Shown: positions 53,877-63,497 of the stretch, piece by piece | Numbering within the stretch: position 1 is the stretch's first letter | Layout of the letters: every line of letters begins with the position of its first letter | NCBI RefSeq assembly: GCF_011602485.2 | Contig: NZ_CP050022.2 | Span: forward strand, 5,166,001 to 5,230,000 | DNA length: 64,000 nucleotides | Origin: Bradyrhizobium sp. 1(2017) | GTDB lineage: Bacteria; Pseudomonadota; Alphaproteobacteria; Rhizobiales; Xanthobacteraceae | Reading direction: 5' to 3' | Translations under genes and position numbers: made by a program | Notes under the pieces: model-generated | Database searches by the model: none | Seen by the model: the letters and a program-made list of their open reading frames with translations, nothing else | Told to the model about the DNA's origin: nothing

Positions 53877-56006
53877 ATGGGCAACAGCGTAGGTCAGCGT
53901 GCATTTCAAAAGGCCCGGCTTGAGAAACGGCAAAAAGCCGAAGTCCTGCCAATGCTCGGGCACGCGCTCCAGCTGCACAAGATGGGGCTCCTCCCCGAGG
54001 CCCAGACGGCCTATCGGCAACTCCTGCAGCTCGCGCCCAACCAATTCATCGCGCTGCATATGCTCGGCACCTTGGAGTCCGATGCCAAAAACTACCAGCA
54101 AGCCGAAATCCTGCTGAGCCGGGCGGTTGCCGTGGATCCGCGATCTGCCGATGCTCATATGAGCCTGGGCGTCGCGCTCAACGGGCAGCGACGTCACGAG
54201 GAGGCCTGCGCGAGCTATCGCAAAGCCCTCGCCTTGCGGCCCAACCACGCAACAACCCTGTCCAATCTCGGTAACGCGAGTGTGGCCCTCGACCTTCACG
54301 AGGAGGCGCTCCACAGCTACGACAAGGCGCTCGCCCTCGACGCAAGGCTTGCCGAAGCCCACAACGGCCGGGGTTGGGCGCTCTGCCGTCGGCGCAATTA
54401 TGACGAGGCTCTCGCAAGCTTGAACCGCGCGCTGTCGATCAAGCCCGACTATCCCGCGGCGCTGGCGAACCGCGCGGCCGCGTTGCGGGAACTTCAGCGA
54501 TTTGACGAAGCCTTGGCAGACGGCAATCGGGCAATCGCGCTGGCCCCCGACGACGCGAATGGATGGCTCGCACGGGCCAGCGTCCTGCTCCAGATCCAGC
54601 AGATTGCCCAGGCATCACACGATTGCGAGCAGGCCCTCGTGATCGCTCCCGATTCCATTCAAGCTCACCTGGTGCTGGGCCTTTGCCTCGCCGGACTTGG
54701 CCGGGTCGACGAAGCCCTCGCCAGTTTCGACAGAGCCCTCGACATCCAGCCTGATCTCCAGAGCGCGATCTCCAACAAGATATTCACGCTCGATTTTGCG
54801 GGGGATGCCACCGTTGAGCGGCATCAGCAGGCGCGGCATATGTGGTGGGAGCGTGTCGGCGCGAAGATCGCATCAGGAGCGGCGGGAGCGCATGACAACA
54901 GCCGCGACCCGGATCGCCGTCTGGTGCTCGGCTATGTCTCGTCGGATTTCAACGCGCATTCGGCCGCGTTGATTTTCAAGCCGGTCCTTCAACACCGTGA
55001 CCGGGCACAGTTCGAGATCGTGTGCTACGCCTGCTCGTCGAAAGTGGACGCTACGACCGGCGAATTTCGCGAGATCGCCGATCGCTGGCGCGACGCCTCG
55101 CAATGGACCGAGGATCGCCTCGCCGCCGAGATCCGCGCCGACGGCATCGACATCCTGATCGACCTGTCCGGCCATACCAGAGGGAACCGGCTCGGCGTGT
55201 TTGCGCGCAAGCCGGCACCGATCCAGGTCCATGGTTGGGGCCACGGTACCGGCACCGGACTGCCGACGATCGATTACCTGTTCTCGGACCCCGTCGCGAT
55301 TCCGCCCGAGGTTCGGCATCTGTTTGCGGAGACCGTCGTCGACCTGCCGTGCTTTGTGACGCTGGCGCCGCTGCCGGCCGGGATTGCGCGGGCGCAGACG
55401 CCGGCGATTTCGAACGGCTTCGTTACATTCGGCGTCTTCAACCGCATCAGCAAGATTTCGGACGACGCAGCGCAAGTCTGGTCCAGCATTCTCGAGCGGG
55501 TGCCGGGTTCGCGACTGCTGATCAAGGATGTTGCGCTGGACGACCGATTGGTCCGCGAGAATTTGCTGGCGCGGTTCGAGGCTTGCGGATTGCCGGCCGA
55601 ACGCGTCGATCTGCTCGGCGCCACCTTGCGAAGCGAACATCTGGCGACGTTCAATCGCGTCGATATCTGCCTCGACCCGTTCCCGCAGAATGGTGGCGTC
55701 AGCACATGGGAAGCCCTGCAGATGGGCGTGCCGGTGGTCGCGAAACTCGGCAACAGCCTGCCCAGCCGTGCTGCCGGCTCCATCCTCACGGCGCTTGGCC
55801 TCCCGGACTGGGTCACGGATAGCCCTGAGGCGTATATCGAAATTGCAACGCGCCGAGCCTCGCAGATCAGCGAGCTCGACAAGTTGCGGCTCGAATTGCC
55901 CGACAAGATTCGCACCGCAGCCGCCAGCAACCCCGTCTCATACGGGCGAGCGGTGGACGACGCCTATCGCGCGATGTGGAAACGCTATTGCAACGGCGGC
56001 GTCTGA
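53877..56006 (+). CDS. TPR protein with O-GlcNAc-transferase-like (GT41) catalytic region
   Basis: A 709-residue protein. Tetratricopeptide repeats occupy about 20-310 (each about 34 residues, with A/G-rich positions such as ALALRPNHATTLSNLGNA). The C-terminal half (about 335-705) is the GT41 transferase: LGYVSSDFNAHSAAL, DILIDLSGHTRGNRL, APIQVHGWGHGTGT, FGVFNRISKI, LLGATLRSEHLATFNRVDICLDPFPQNGGVSTWEALQMGVPVV and PSRAAGSILTALGL. It probably glycosylates protein Ser/Thr or a surface glycan with a UDP-sugar. No signal peptide; cytosolic. ATG 53877 begins MGNSVGQRAF. Confidence 0.9.
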   Translation: MGNSVGQRAFQKARLEKRQKAEVLPMLGHALQLHKMGLLPEAQTAYRQLLQLAPNQFIALHMLGTLESDAKNYQQAEILLSRAVAVDPRSADAHMSLGVALNGQRRHEEACASYRKALALRPNHATTLSNLGNASVALDLHEEALHSYDKALALDARLAEAHNGRGWALCRRRNYDEALASLNRALSIKPDYPAALANRAAALRELQRFDEALADGNRAIALAPDDANGWLARASVLLQIQQIAQASHDCEQALVIAPDSIQAHLVLGLCLAGLGRVDEALASFDRALDIQPDLQSAISNKIFTLDFAGDATVERHQQARHMWWERVGAKIASGAAGAHDNSRDPDRRLVLGYVSSDFNAHSAALIFKPVLQHRDRAQFEIVCYACSSKVDATTGEFREIADRWRDASQWTEDRLAAEIRADGIDILIDLSGHTRGNRLGVFARKPAPIQVHGWGHGTGTGLPTIDYLFSDPVAIPPEVRHLFAETVVDLPCFVTLAPLPAGIARAQTPAISNGFVTFGVFNRISKISDDAAQVWSSILERVPGSRLLIKDVALDDRLVRENLLARFEACGLPAERVDLLGATLRSEHLATFNRVDICLDPFPQNGGVSTWEALQMGVPVVAKLGNSLPSRAAGSILTALGLPDWVTDSPEAYIEIATRRASQISELDKLRLELPDKIRTAAASNPVSYGRAVDDAYRAMWKRYCNGGV

Positions 56007-56013
56007 CTCCGCC

Positions 56014-56301
56014 TCAATGCAGTCGGAACACGCCGTCCACGGCGCGCAGCTCGGCCGGCTTGATCAGCTTGCAATGCGCCACGGTGACCGAATGGAGGGG
56101 GCCATCGAGCTTCTCCTGCCAGAATGCCAGGAAATCCTTCAGCGCCGGAAATTTCGGAAACATGTCGTAGTTCTGCCAGACGTAGGTCTGGAGCAGCGAG
56201 GGATGATCCGGCATGCGGTAGAGAATTTGTGCCGTCGTCAGCCCGTAACCCAGCATCTGTTTCCGGAAGTCATCGGAAACGCCCCCACTCCGCAGTGCCA
56301 T
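56014..56301 (-). CDS. Usg family protein
   Basis: A 95-residue protein of the Usg family, known from alphaproteobacteria near tryptophan genes. MLGYGLTTAQILYRMPDHPSLL and KLDGPLHSVTVAHCKLIKPAE are characteristic. Role unknown. ATG 56301 is chosen because AAGGAGG precedes it; the frame runs upstream to 56364 without similarity. It is convergent with the TPR gene by eight bases. No trp gene is nearby. Confidence 0.9.
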   Translation of the reverse strand: MALRSGGVSDDFRKQMLGYGLTTAQILYRMPDHPSLLQTYVWQNYDMFPKFPALKDFLAFWQEKLDGPLHSVTVAHCKLIKPAELRAVDGVFRLH

Positions 56302-56562
56302 GCCAACCTCCTTTGCAGGAGCGCATTCTGGGGGTGGCTTGATCCGGTACTCCTTACGAGCCACCCGGCAACGATGCGCTCACAGAGAAATGTGACGCAA
56401 ACTGACAACTCATCTCAAGCCCAAAAGTTTAACAAGCTGTTGAAATTCAATGCGTTAGCAGCAGATGACAGACCGTGCTAATACGGGCGCGGCCCAAGTT
56501 AACGATGGAAAAGAGATTCTGGCAGTCCGCGCTTCCGGGTGCTGATTTTTCTGCTAGAAGCC

Positions 56563-56591
56563 CTTGCCCCCGCAAAATTCCTGTCCTATTT
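56563..56591 (+). promoter_or_regulatory. RpoH (sigma-32)-like heat-shock promoter
   Basis: CTTG at 56563-56566, an 18-base spacer, then CCTATTT at 56585-56591. This matches the alphaproteobacterial RpoH form (CTTG, N17-18, CYTATNT). A sigma-70 -10 reading of the same hexamer is also possible. Transcription would begin near 56598, so the CIRCE dyad lies in the 5' leader. Confidence 0.6.
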
Positions 56592-56605
56592 CAACCTCGC
56601 TCGTG

Positions 56606-56632
56606 CTAGCACTCGCGGGCTTCGATTGCTAA
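56606..56632. promoter_or_regulatory. CIRCE operator (HrcA binding site)
   Basis: CTAGCACTC, nine bases, GATTGCTAA. The consensus TTAGCACTC-N9-GAGTGCTAA is matched at 8 of 9 positions in each arm. HrcA represses chaperonin genes from such sites. Confidence 0.85.
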
Positions 56633-56676
56633 CAATCCAAAAATCCTCAACTCGTGCAAATGTTTAGGAGGACTGC

Positions 56677-56991
56677 ATGAAATTCCGTCCGCTTCACGAC
56701 CGCGTCGTGGTCAAGCGCATCGACGCAGAAGAGAAGACCGCTGGCGGCATCATCATTCCCGACACTGCCAAGGAAAAGCCCTCCCAGGGTGAAGTCGTCG
56801 CCGTCGGCCCCGGTGGCCGCGACGAAGCCGGCAAGCTGATCCCGATCGACCTGAAGGTCGGCGACCGCGTGCTGTTCGGCAAGTGGTCCGGCACCGAGGT
56901 CAAGATCGACGGCGTCGATCTCCTGATCATGAAGGAAAGCGACATCATGGGCGTCCTCGACGTCCCCGCTTCCAAGAAGAAGGCGGCCTAA
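56677..56991 (+). CDS. groES: Co-chaperonin GroES
   Basis: A 104-residue co-chaperonin. The opening [16 protein letters not shown], the mobile loop [18 protein letters not shown] (about 16-33) and the C-terminal [18 protein letters not shown] match GroES. It caps the GroEL ring with seven subunits. It has a ribosome site TAGGAGGA and leads a two-gene operon with groEL 45 bases downstream; regulation is through the promoter and CIRCE just upstream. Confidence 0.98.
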   Translation: MKFRPLHDRVVVKRIDAEEKTAGGIIIPDTAKEKPSQGEVVAVGPGGRDEAGKLIPIDLKVGDRVLFGKWSGTEVKIDGVDLLIMKESDIMGVLDVPASKKKAA

Positions 56992-58677
<1,686 letters not shown>

Positions 58678-58697
58678 GGTCCAACCACCTCGAGAAC

Positions 58698-58736
58698 TAC
58701 GAAACCCCGGCAGCGATGCCGGGGTTTTTGTTTTCA
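58698..58736 (+). terminator. Rho-independent terminator of groESL
   Basis: An 11-bp perfect stem (58702-58712 with 58717-58727), 4-base loop and a following TTGTTTT run, 25 bases after the groEL stop. Confidence 0.93.
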
Positions 58737-58992
58737 GTATCCAACCACCGTTATCATGTGACGGGCTCTCTGCACGTCGACCACTCCTGCGTGCGATTGA
58801 TATACTCCGCAACGGTACTTCGGTAGCACCACCCCCGGATGACGGGGCTGCCTCGCCGCACCACCGGACCGATCTGCCCATATCAGATATCGGGCGTTGC
58901 GCCGCCCCGTCTGCAGCCGAATGTGTCGGCCGCGACAAATCGGCAATCGAAACGAACTTGGCGATCGGTGGATTGCGCGATAGCGTTGACGC

Positions 58993-60753
58993 ATGACATC
59001 GAACAAGACGTTCCGGCTTGTTCTCATCAAGCCGTCTCACTACGACAGTGATGGCTATGTGATCCGGTGGTGGCGGGGTGGCCTGCCGTCGAATTCGCTG
59101 GCGTGCCTTCACGGCATCGCGCTCAATTGCCGCGAGCGCCAGGTTCTCGGCACTGATGTCGACATCGACATCGAGGCGATCGACGAGACCAACCGGAAAG
59201 TCCGGATCGACGCGCTGGCGCGCTCCATCCAGTCAGCCGGCGCTGGCATGGTCATGCTGGTCGGCGTGCAGTCCAATCAGTTTCCGCGGGCGCTCGATAT
59301 CGCACGGCAGTTTCGCGGTCGGGGCATCCAGGTCGCGGTCGGCGGCTTCCATGTTTCGGGGACGCTGGCGATGTTGCCGGACTGCGACCCCGACATGCGC
59401 GAGATCATGGCGCTCCGCGTCTCGGTGTTTGCCGGGGAAGCCGAGGGCCGTCTCGAGCTCGTGCTGAAGGATGCCCTCGCAGGACAGCTCCAGGCAAAGT
59501 ACGACTTCCTCAACGACCTTCCGCATCTCGAAGGCCAGTCGCTGCCGATCATCCCGCAGGCGCAGATCGCGCGGGTGATGGGCCGCACAACCAGCTTCGA
59601 TGCGGGCCGCGGCTGCCCGTTCCAGTGCTCGTTCTGCACCATCATCAATGTGCAGGGCCGCAAGTCGCGGCGCCGATCCCCCGACGACATCGAGACCCTG
59701 ATCCGCGCCAATGTCGCGCAGGGCATTCACGCCTTCTTCATCACCGACGACAATTTTGCGCGCAACAAGGACTGGGAGTTGCTGCTCGACCGCATCATCG
59801 CGCTGCGCGAGACGGAAGGATGGCAGCTCAGTTTCACGATCCAGGTCGACACCCTCTGTCACAAGCTGCCGAACTTCGTCGAGAAATGCGCAAGAGCCGG
59901 CGTACGACGATGCTTTATCGGCCTGGAGAATATCAACCCCGACAGCTTGCTCGGCGCCAAGAAACGCCAGAACAAGATCACGGATTATCGCGAGATGATG
60001 CTCGCCTGGAAACAGGCCAAGATCGTCACCGTTGGCGGCTATATCCTGGGCTTCCCGAACGACACGCTGGCATCGATCGTCCGTGACATCCGGATCATCC
60101 AGGACGAACTGCCGATCGACATGCTGGAGTTCTTCTTCCTGACGCCGCTGCCCGGATCGGAAGATCACAAGACGCTCTACGCCAAGGGCGTCGCAATGGA
60201 CCCGGATCTCAACAAATACGATCTGGACCATGTCACCGTTGCGCACGCGACGATGTCCCAGGCCGAATGGGAGGATGCCTACAGGATGGCCTGGACCACC
60301 TATTACAGCTGGGCGCATGTCGAAACGATCATGCGGCGGGCCGCCGCGTCCGGCAACAGCGTCAACCGGATCAAAACCTTCGTTCTCTATTTCAGAGGTT
60401 ACCATCCGATCGAGCATGTACATCCGCTCGAAGGCGGCGTGCTCCGCCTGAAGAGCAGGCGTGAGCGCCGTCCGCATCTACCAACCGAGTCGGCCTGGCT
60501 GTTCTATCCGCGTTTCATCGCGGAAACCGCGACCAAAGCCGCCCAATGGGCGACGCTTGCGATCCGGCTCGAGCGCCTCGCACGCAAGGTCAAGCGCGAC
60601 CCAAACCGGCTCACCTATACCGACAAGGCGTTGACACCCTGGGTCGATCCAACCGAGAACCTCGAATTGTTCAAGACGAGGTCAAGCCAGGCCTTTCTCG
60701 ATCAGCGACGACACATCGAGGAAGCGCAGAAGCGGACCATACCTGCCTCGTGA
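58993..60753 (+). CDS. B12-binding-domain radical SAM protein
   Basis: A 586-residue enzyme. A Rossmann-like cobalamin-binding region occupies about 5-165, then the radical SAM core: C208/C212/C215 (RGCPFQCSFCTI) ligate the 4Fe-4S cluster, with GLENIN, GYILGFPNDT and FFFLTPLPGSED marking later strands (about 310-395). The DxHxxG cobalamin motif is not evident, so B12 use is uncertain. Members of this group modify hopanoids, bacteriochlorophyll or antibiotics; the substrate here is unknown. C-terminal extension of about 180 residues has no motif. Confidence 0.9.
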   Translation: MTSNKTFRLVLIKPSHYDSDGYVIRWWRGGLPSNSLACLHGIALNCRERQVLGTDVDIDIEAIDETNRKVRIDALARSIQSAGAGMVMLVGVQSNQFPRALDIARQFRGRGIQVAVGGFHVSGTLAMLPDCDPDMREIMALRVSVFAGEAEGRLELVLKDALAGQLQAKYDFLNDLPHLEGQSLPIIPQAQIARVMGRTTSFDAGRGCPFQCSFCTIINVQGRKSRRRSPDDIETLIRANVAQGIHAFFITDDNFARNKDWELLLDRIIALRETEGWQLSFTIQVDTLCHKLPNFVEKCARAGVRRCFIGLENINPDSLLGAKKRQNKITDYREMMLAWKQAKIVTVGGYILGFPNDTLASIVRDIRIIQDELPIDMLEFFFLTPLPGSEDHKTLYAKGVAMDPDLNKYDLDHVTVAHATMSQAEWEDAYRMAWTTYYSWAHVETIMRRAAASGNSVNRIKTFVLYFRGYHPIEHVHPLEGGVLRLKSRRERRPHLPTESAWLFYPRFIAETATKAAQWATLAIRLERLARKVKRDPNRLTYTDKALTPWVDPTENLELFKTRSSQAFLDQRRHIEEAQKRTIPAS

Positions 60754-60768
60754 AAAGACGTCGTCGGC

Positions 60769-61524
60769 CTACTCCACCTTTCCCAGACGCTCCATGTGCG
60801 GCTCGCCATCTTCGTCGAGCGACCAGAAGATCCGCGTCACCTTGCCGACGAGATTGTCCATCGGCACGAAGCCGAACGACGACATCATGCGGCTATCGGT
60901 GGAATTGTCGCGGTTGTCGCCGAGCACGAAGAAATGGCCCGGCGGCACCGTGACGACGTTGGTGTTGTCGAGAAAACCGTTGTCGGCGCAGTCGAAGGTC
61001 ACATAGGACGTGCCGCTCGGCAGCGTCTCGCGCCAGCGCTTGACCTTGATGCTGCCATCCGCACCGCAGGCCGTGTAGGCAAGCCCGTATTCGAGCGCGA
61101 CGCGCGTCACCGGACGGTCGTTGAGGATGAGCTGGCCCTGCCGCATCTGGATACGGTCGCCAGGCAGTCCGACCACGCGCTTGACGTAGTCGGCAGAGGT
61201 GTCTTTCGCGGTCCGGAACACGACGATGTCGCCATGCTCCGGCTCTGCGGCAAGGACGCGGCCGGAAATCCAGGACGGCGCGAAGGGAAACGAATAGCGC
61301 CCGTAGCCATAGGCACTCTTCGAAACGAACACGTAGTCGCCGACCATCAGCGTCGGCGACATCGAACCAGACGGAATGTTGAACGGCTGGTACAGGAAGA
61401 AGCGAAACAGGAACGGCGGCGACCACAGCACCGGGATCAGCAGGATCAGGATCACGATCGCCTTCCATTCCCGCGATTGCGCCGACGACCGCGCCGGCCG
61501 GATCGTGTCCTCAAGAGTGGTCAT
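60769..61524 (-). CDS. lepB: Signal peptidase I
   Basis: A 251-residue leader peptidase. One N-terminal membrane segment (about 21-43) is followed by the serine motif PSGSMSPTL (catalytic Ser54), the general base Lys115 (DYVKRVVGLPGD), and the box VLGDNRDNSTDSR (about 209-221). It removes signal peptides on the outer face of the inner membrane. ATG 61524 begins MTTLEDTIRP; the upstream frame to 61584 has no ribosome site. It is one of several possible paralogues and lies convergent with the radical SAM gene. Confidence 0.93.
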   Translation of the reverse strand: MTTLEDTIRPARSSAQSREWKAIVILILLIPVLWSPPFLFRFFLYQPFNIPSGSMSPTLMVGDYVFVSKSAYGYGRYSFPFAPSWISGRVLAAEPEHGDIVVFRTAKDTSADYVKRVVGLPGDRIQMRQGQLILNDRPVTRVALEYGLAYTACGADGSIKVKRWRETLPSGTSYVTFDCADNGFLDNTNVVTVPPGHFFVLGDNRDNSTDSRMMSSFGFVPMDNLVGKVTRIFWSLDEDGEPHMERLGKVE

Positions 61525-61653
61525 GCAGCTGCCCTGATCAAGTCCGTGTCGGCACGAGATTACGCAACTCTTGCGCGCGTGCAATCCCCGCTCCGTGATC
61601 TTGGTCGCACAGGCGCTGCCATCCGTTCATGGCGGACGATGCGACGGATATGT

Positions 61654-61679
61654 GAAGGGCCGCCCGTGGGCGGCCCTTC
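61654..61679 (-). terminator. Terminator-like hairpin of the slipin gene
   Basis: A 12-bp perfect stem (61654-61665 with 61668-61679) sits five bases past the slipin stop. The following T-run is weak, so it may be Rho-assisted. Confidence 0.7.
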
Positions 61680-61683
61680 GGTT

Positions 61684-62847
61684 TCACGCACTCTCGGGCG
61701 CCTTCAGGCGCACGAGCCGGGTCAGGAGGGCGTCGAGACCCTCGCCGTTGCCGGCATGGAGGTCGATGCGGCCGACCTTCTCGACCAGCCGCTCCAGCGA
61801 CTCCAGCTCCTTGAGCCGGAGCAGCAGAGGGTTCTCCTCCATCAGGCGGGCGGTGTTCAGGAGCGACCGTGTCGCCGCGGTCTCCTCCTGCCGGCGGATC
61901 AGGTTCGCCTTCGCGACCCGCTCCGCCTCCACCACCTTGTTCACCAGCTCCCGGATCTCGCCGGGCAGGATCACGTCCTTGACGCCGAGCTCGGTCACCT
62001 CGACACCGGACCCCGCGACGCGTGCCCGCACATAGTCGCGCAGCTCCGCATCCAGCGCCGCCTTCGCAGACAGCACCTCGTCCAGCGTCCGGCCCGCGAC
62101 CGCTTCGCGGATCGCGAACTGCACCAGGCGGTACAGCCACGCATCCACGTCGGGCACGGTCGCAACCGTGCGCTCTGGATCGACAACCCGGCGGAACGCA
62201 GTCAGCGTCACCCGCAGCGCGATGCGATCCTTGGTCAGCATCTCCTGCGCAGTGATCTCGACCGCCTGGGGCCGCAGGTCGAGGCGCTTGACCTCGATCT
62301 TGCGGCCGACAGTCCAGAAGGCGTGCCGGCCAGGCGCAAGCCGCTCCACGATCCGGCCCTCGACATAGAGCAGGCCCGCCTCGTGGTTCTCGACCACAGC
62401 TTCCGTCACGACGGTCGAGCGGTTGCGCTCGATCATGGCCAGGTGCCGCGCATCGACCCTGGCATCGCGCGACACATCGATGCGCTCGACATCGATGCGG
62501 GTTGCGACCTTCCAGTAGACGCGCACCTGCCAGGGCGTCATCAGATGCACGGGCCGGCCATCGAGGCTGACGATGGCGATCTCGTCCGCCTTCGTCTCGA
62601 CCGCCTCGAACAGCTCCGCGGCGAGATCGGGCCGCGCGGCCTTCAGCACCGCGTAGCGATCCGCAGAAAATTCGCTGCGGACCACGTCGAGCACCTCGGC
62701 CTTCAGCTCGTGCAGGGGATCGAACAGCCGGTGCTTGCCGGGCGCGAGCACGCGCACGAGCTGCCCGTTGCGCGTGAGCAGCGCACGCTCGCCATCCTTC
62801 ACCGTCAAGTTGAGCATCAGCAAGTGCCAGCTCTTGTTCGAAGTCAC
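61684..62847 (-). CDS. Slipin (SPFH/stomatin family) protein
   Basis: A 387-residue member of the SPFH/band-7 fold. The band-7 core follows RIEVKRLD-like strands: TVGRKIEVKRLDLRPQAVEI, then KDRIALRVTLTAFRRVVDPERTV and TLDEVLSAKAALDAELRDYV; the C-terminal coiled part has LVNKVVEAERVAKANLIRRQEETAATRSLL. The N-terminal half (1-160) is long and lacks the membrane hairpin of stomatins. I prefer GTG 62847 because AAGGAGG lies six bases before it; an ATG at 62817 also opens the family region. Slipins have been noted in RtcB RNA-repair gene neighbourhoods. Immediately upstream on the same strand are degenerate tRNA-like units. Confidence 0.88.
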   Translation of the reverse strand: MTSNKSWHLLMLNLTVKDGERALLTRNGQLVRVLAPGKHRLFDPLHELKAEVLDVVRSEFSADRYAVLKAARPDLAAELFEAVETKADEIAIVSLDGRPVHLMTPWQVRVYWKVATRIDVERIDVSRDARVDARHLAMIERNRSTVVTEAVVENHEAGLLYVEGRIVERLAPGRHAFWTVGRKIEVKRLDLRPQAVEITAQEMLTKDRIALRVTLTAFRRVVDPERTVATVPDVDAWLYRLVQFAIREAVAGRTLDEVLSAKAALDAELRDYVRARVAGSGVEVTELGVKDVILPGEIRELVNKVVEAERVAKANLIRRQEETAATRSLLNTARLMEENPLLLRLKELESLERLVEKVGRIDLHAGNGEGLDALLTRLVRLKAPESA

Positions 62848-63155
62848 GACACGCCTCCTTCGTTTGCGCCCGGCCGGATGCCGGACGACAGGTTTCGCTT
62901 GCAAAGGACGTGAGGACGCGGACGACGCTTCCCGGGAGATCGACGGGCCGGGGCTTGAGCTTGCACGACGACGGGCGCACGCGCGCGATCGCGCGACGCG
63001 TGTCGCGCGGTCATGCGGAGCCACCCGGCATCGGCGCAAGCGGTATCTACCCGCGGCGCAAAGCCGGTCTCACAGTGTCTAGGTTCGGACGGAAAGCCTT
63101 GCGGCAAAACGGCCGGACTGCGACTGAAGCGCGCGTCCGGTCCTCGTCAGAGGTA

Positions 63156-63172
63156 TCAGCTTTTCAGGCTGA
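63156..63172 (-). ncRNA. Orphan tRNA-Phe-type anticodon arm
   Basis: On the minus strand TCAGC, loop CTGAAAA, GCTGA: a perfect 5-bp stem and canonical seven-base loop with U33 and anticodon GAA, followed by TACC. No T-arm (no TTCGA) or CCA follows. It could be the remnant of a third tRNA-like unit continuing the array. Confidence 0.35.
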
Positions 63173-63179
63173 AACGGAG

Positions 63180-63252
63180 CGCTGGAGCGGGATTCGAACC
63201 CGCGTCACGATGAGTCAGTGTCATCTGCTCTACCAAACTGAGCTATCCTTTG
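63180..63252 (-). tRNA. Degenerate tRNA-like unit A
   Basis: Read on the minus strand it has T8 A9, D-stem GCTC/GAGC with loop AGTTTGGTA, a 5-bp anticodon stem GATGA/TCATC, variable GTGAC and a perfect T-arm GCGGG-TTCGAAT-CCCGC. But the acceptor stem pairs at only four of seven positions (CAAAGGA with TCCAGCG), position 33 is A instead of U (loop CACTGAC, nominal anticodon CTG), and there is no CCA. It is unlikely to be a working translational tRNA. Confidence 0.5.
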
Positions 63253-63253
63253 T

Positions 63254-63322
63254 GCAAGAGACCGGCATCGAACCGATACCTTCGGGTGTTCAGCCCGACG
63301 CTCTCCATGAGCTACGTCCTGC
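63254..63322 (-). tRNA. Degenerate tRNA-Phe-like unit B
   Basis: Minus strand. T8 A9, D-stem GCTC/GAGC with a five-base loop ATGGA, anticodon stem TCGGG/CCCGA with loop CTGAACA (U33 present, anticodon GAA at 63289-63291), T-arm ATCGG-TTCGATG-CCGGT. The acceptor GCAGGAC/CTCTTGC pairs at six of seven positions with one wobble, but one base is extra before T8 and the 3' end is ACAA instead of NCCA. It abuts unit A, one base apart. Confidence 0.5.
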
Positions 63323-63497
63323 GTTTCTCCTTCATTCGGCGGAACACGAAACCGGAGACCGGCCCGCGCCGGTCGGGATCTCAGAGAGCCCGAACCCATG
63401 GCCTAGCGAAGGACCGCGCTAATAGACGAAGCACGTTCGGGTTGCAAGAGGCTGCGCGAAGATTTTTCGTCGGGCGTCACGTACCGTGACGCGACGA

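Larger units (their letters stand above)
56302..56676. other. groESL control region
   Basis: A 375-base gap between usg and groES on opposite strands. It holds an RpoH-like promoter (56563-56591), a CIRCE operator (56606-56632) and a strong ribosome site AGGAGGA just before groES. The upstream half has AT-rich sequence and no gene. Confidence 0.85.
62848..63497. other. Gene-poor region with tRNA-like units
   Basis: A 650-base stretch between slipin and the LysR gene, both on the minus strand. It contains the tRNA-like units at 63150-63322. No protein frame is supported. The flanks (62990-63060, 63440-63497) are rich in CGCG/ACGCG and may hold promoters. I looked for a -24/-12 sigma-54 site and did not find a convincing one. 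Confidence 0.6.

Noticed and set aside
63385..63402. A further tRNA T-arm-like sequence (ATGGGTTCGGGC on the minus strand)
   Set aside because: The 3' side does not pair, so no T-stem can form.
63330..63497. Sigma-54 (-24/-12) promoter for the tRNA-like array and slipin, as for RtcR-controlled operons
   Set aside because: No GG-N10-GC element with acceptable flanks was found on the minus strand; a similar GCACG...TTGC string at about 63430 is on the plus strand with wrong spacing.
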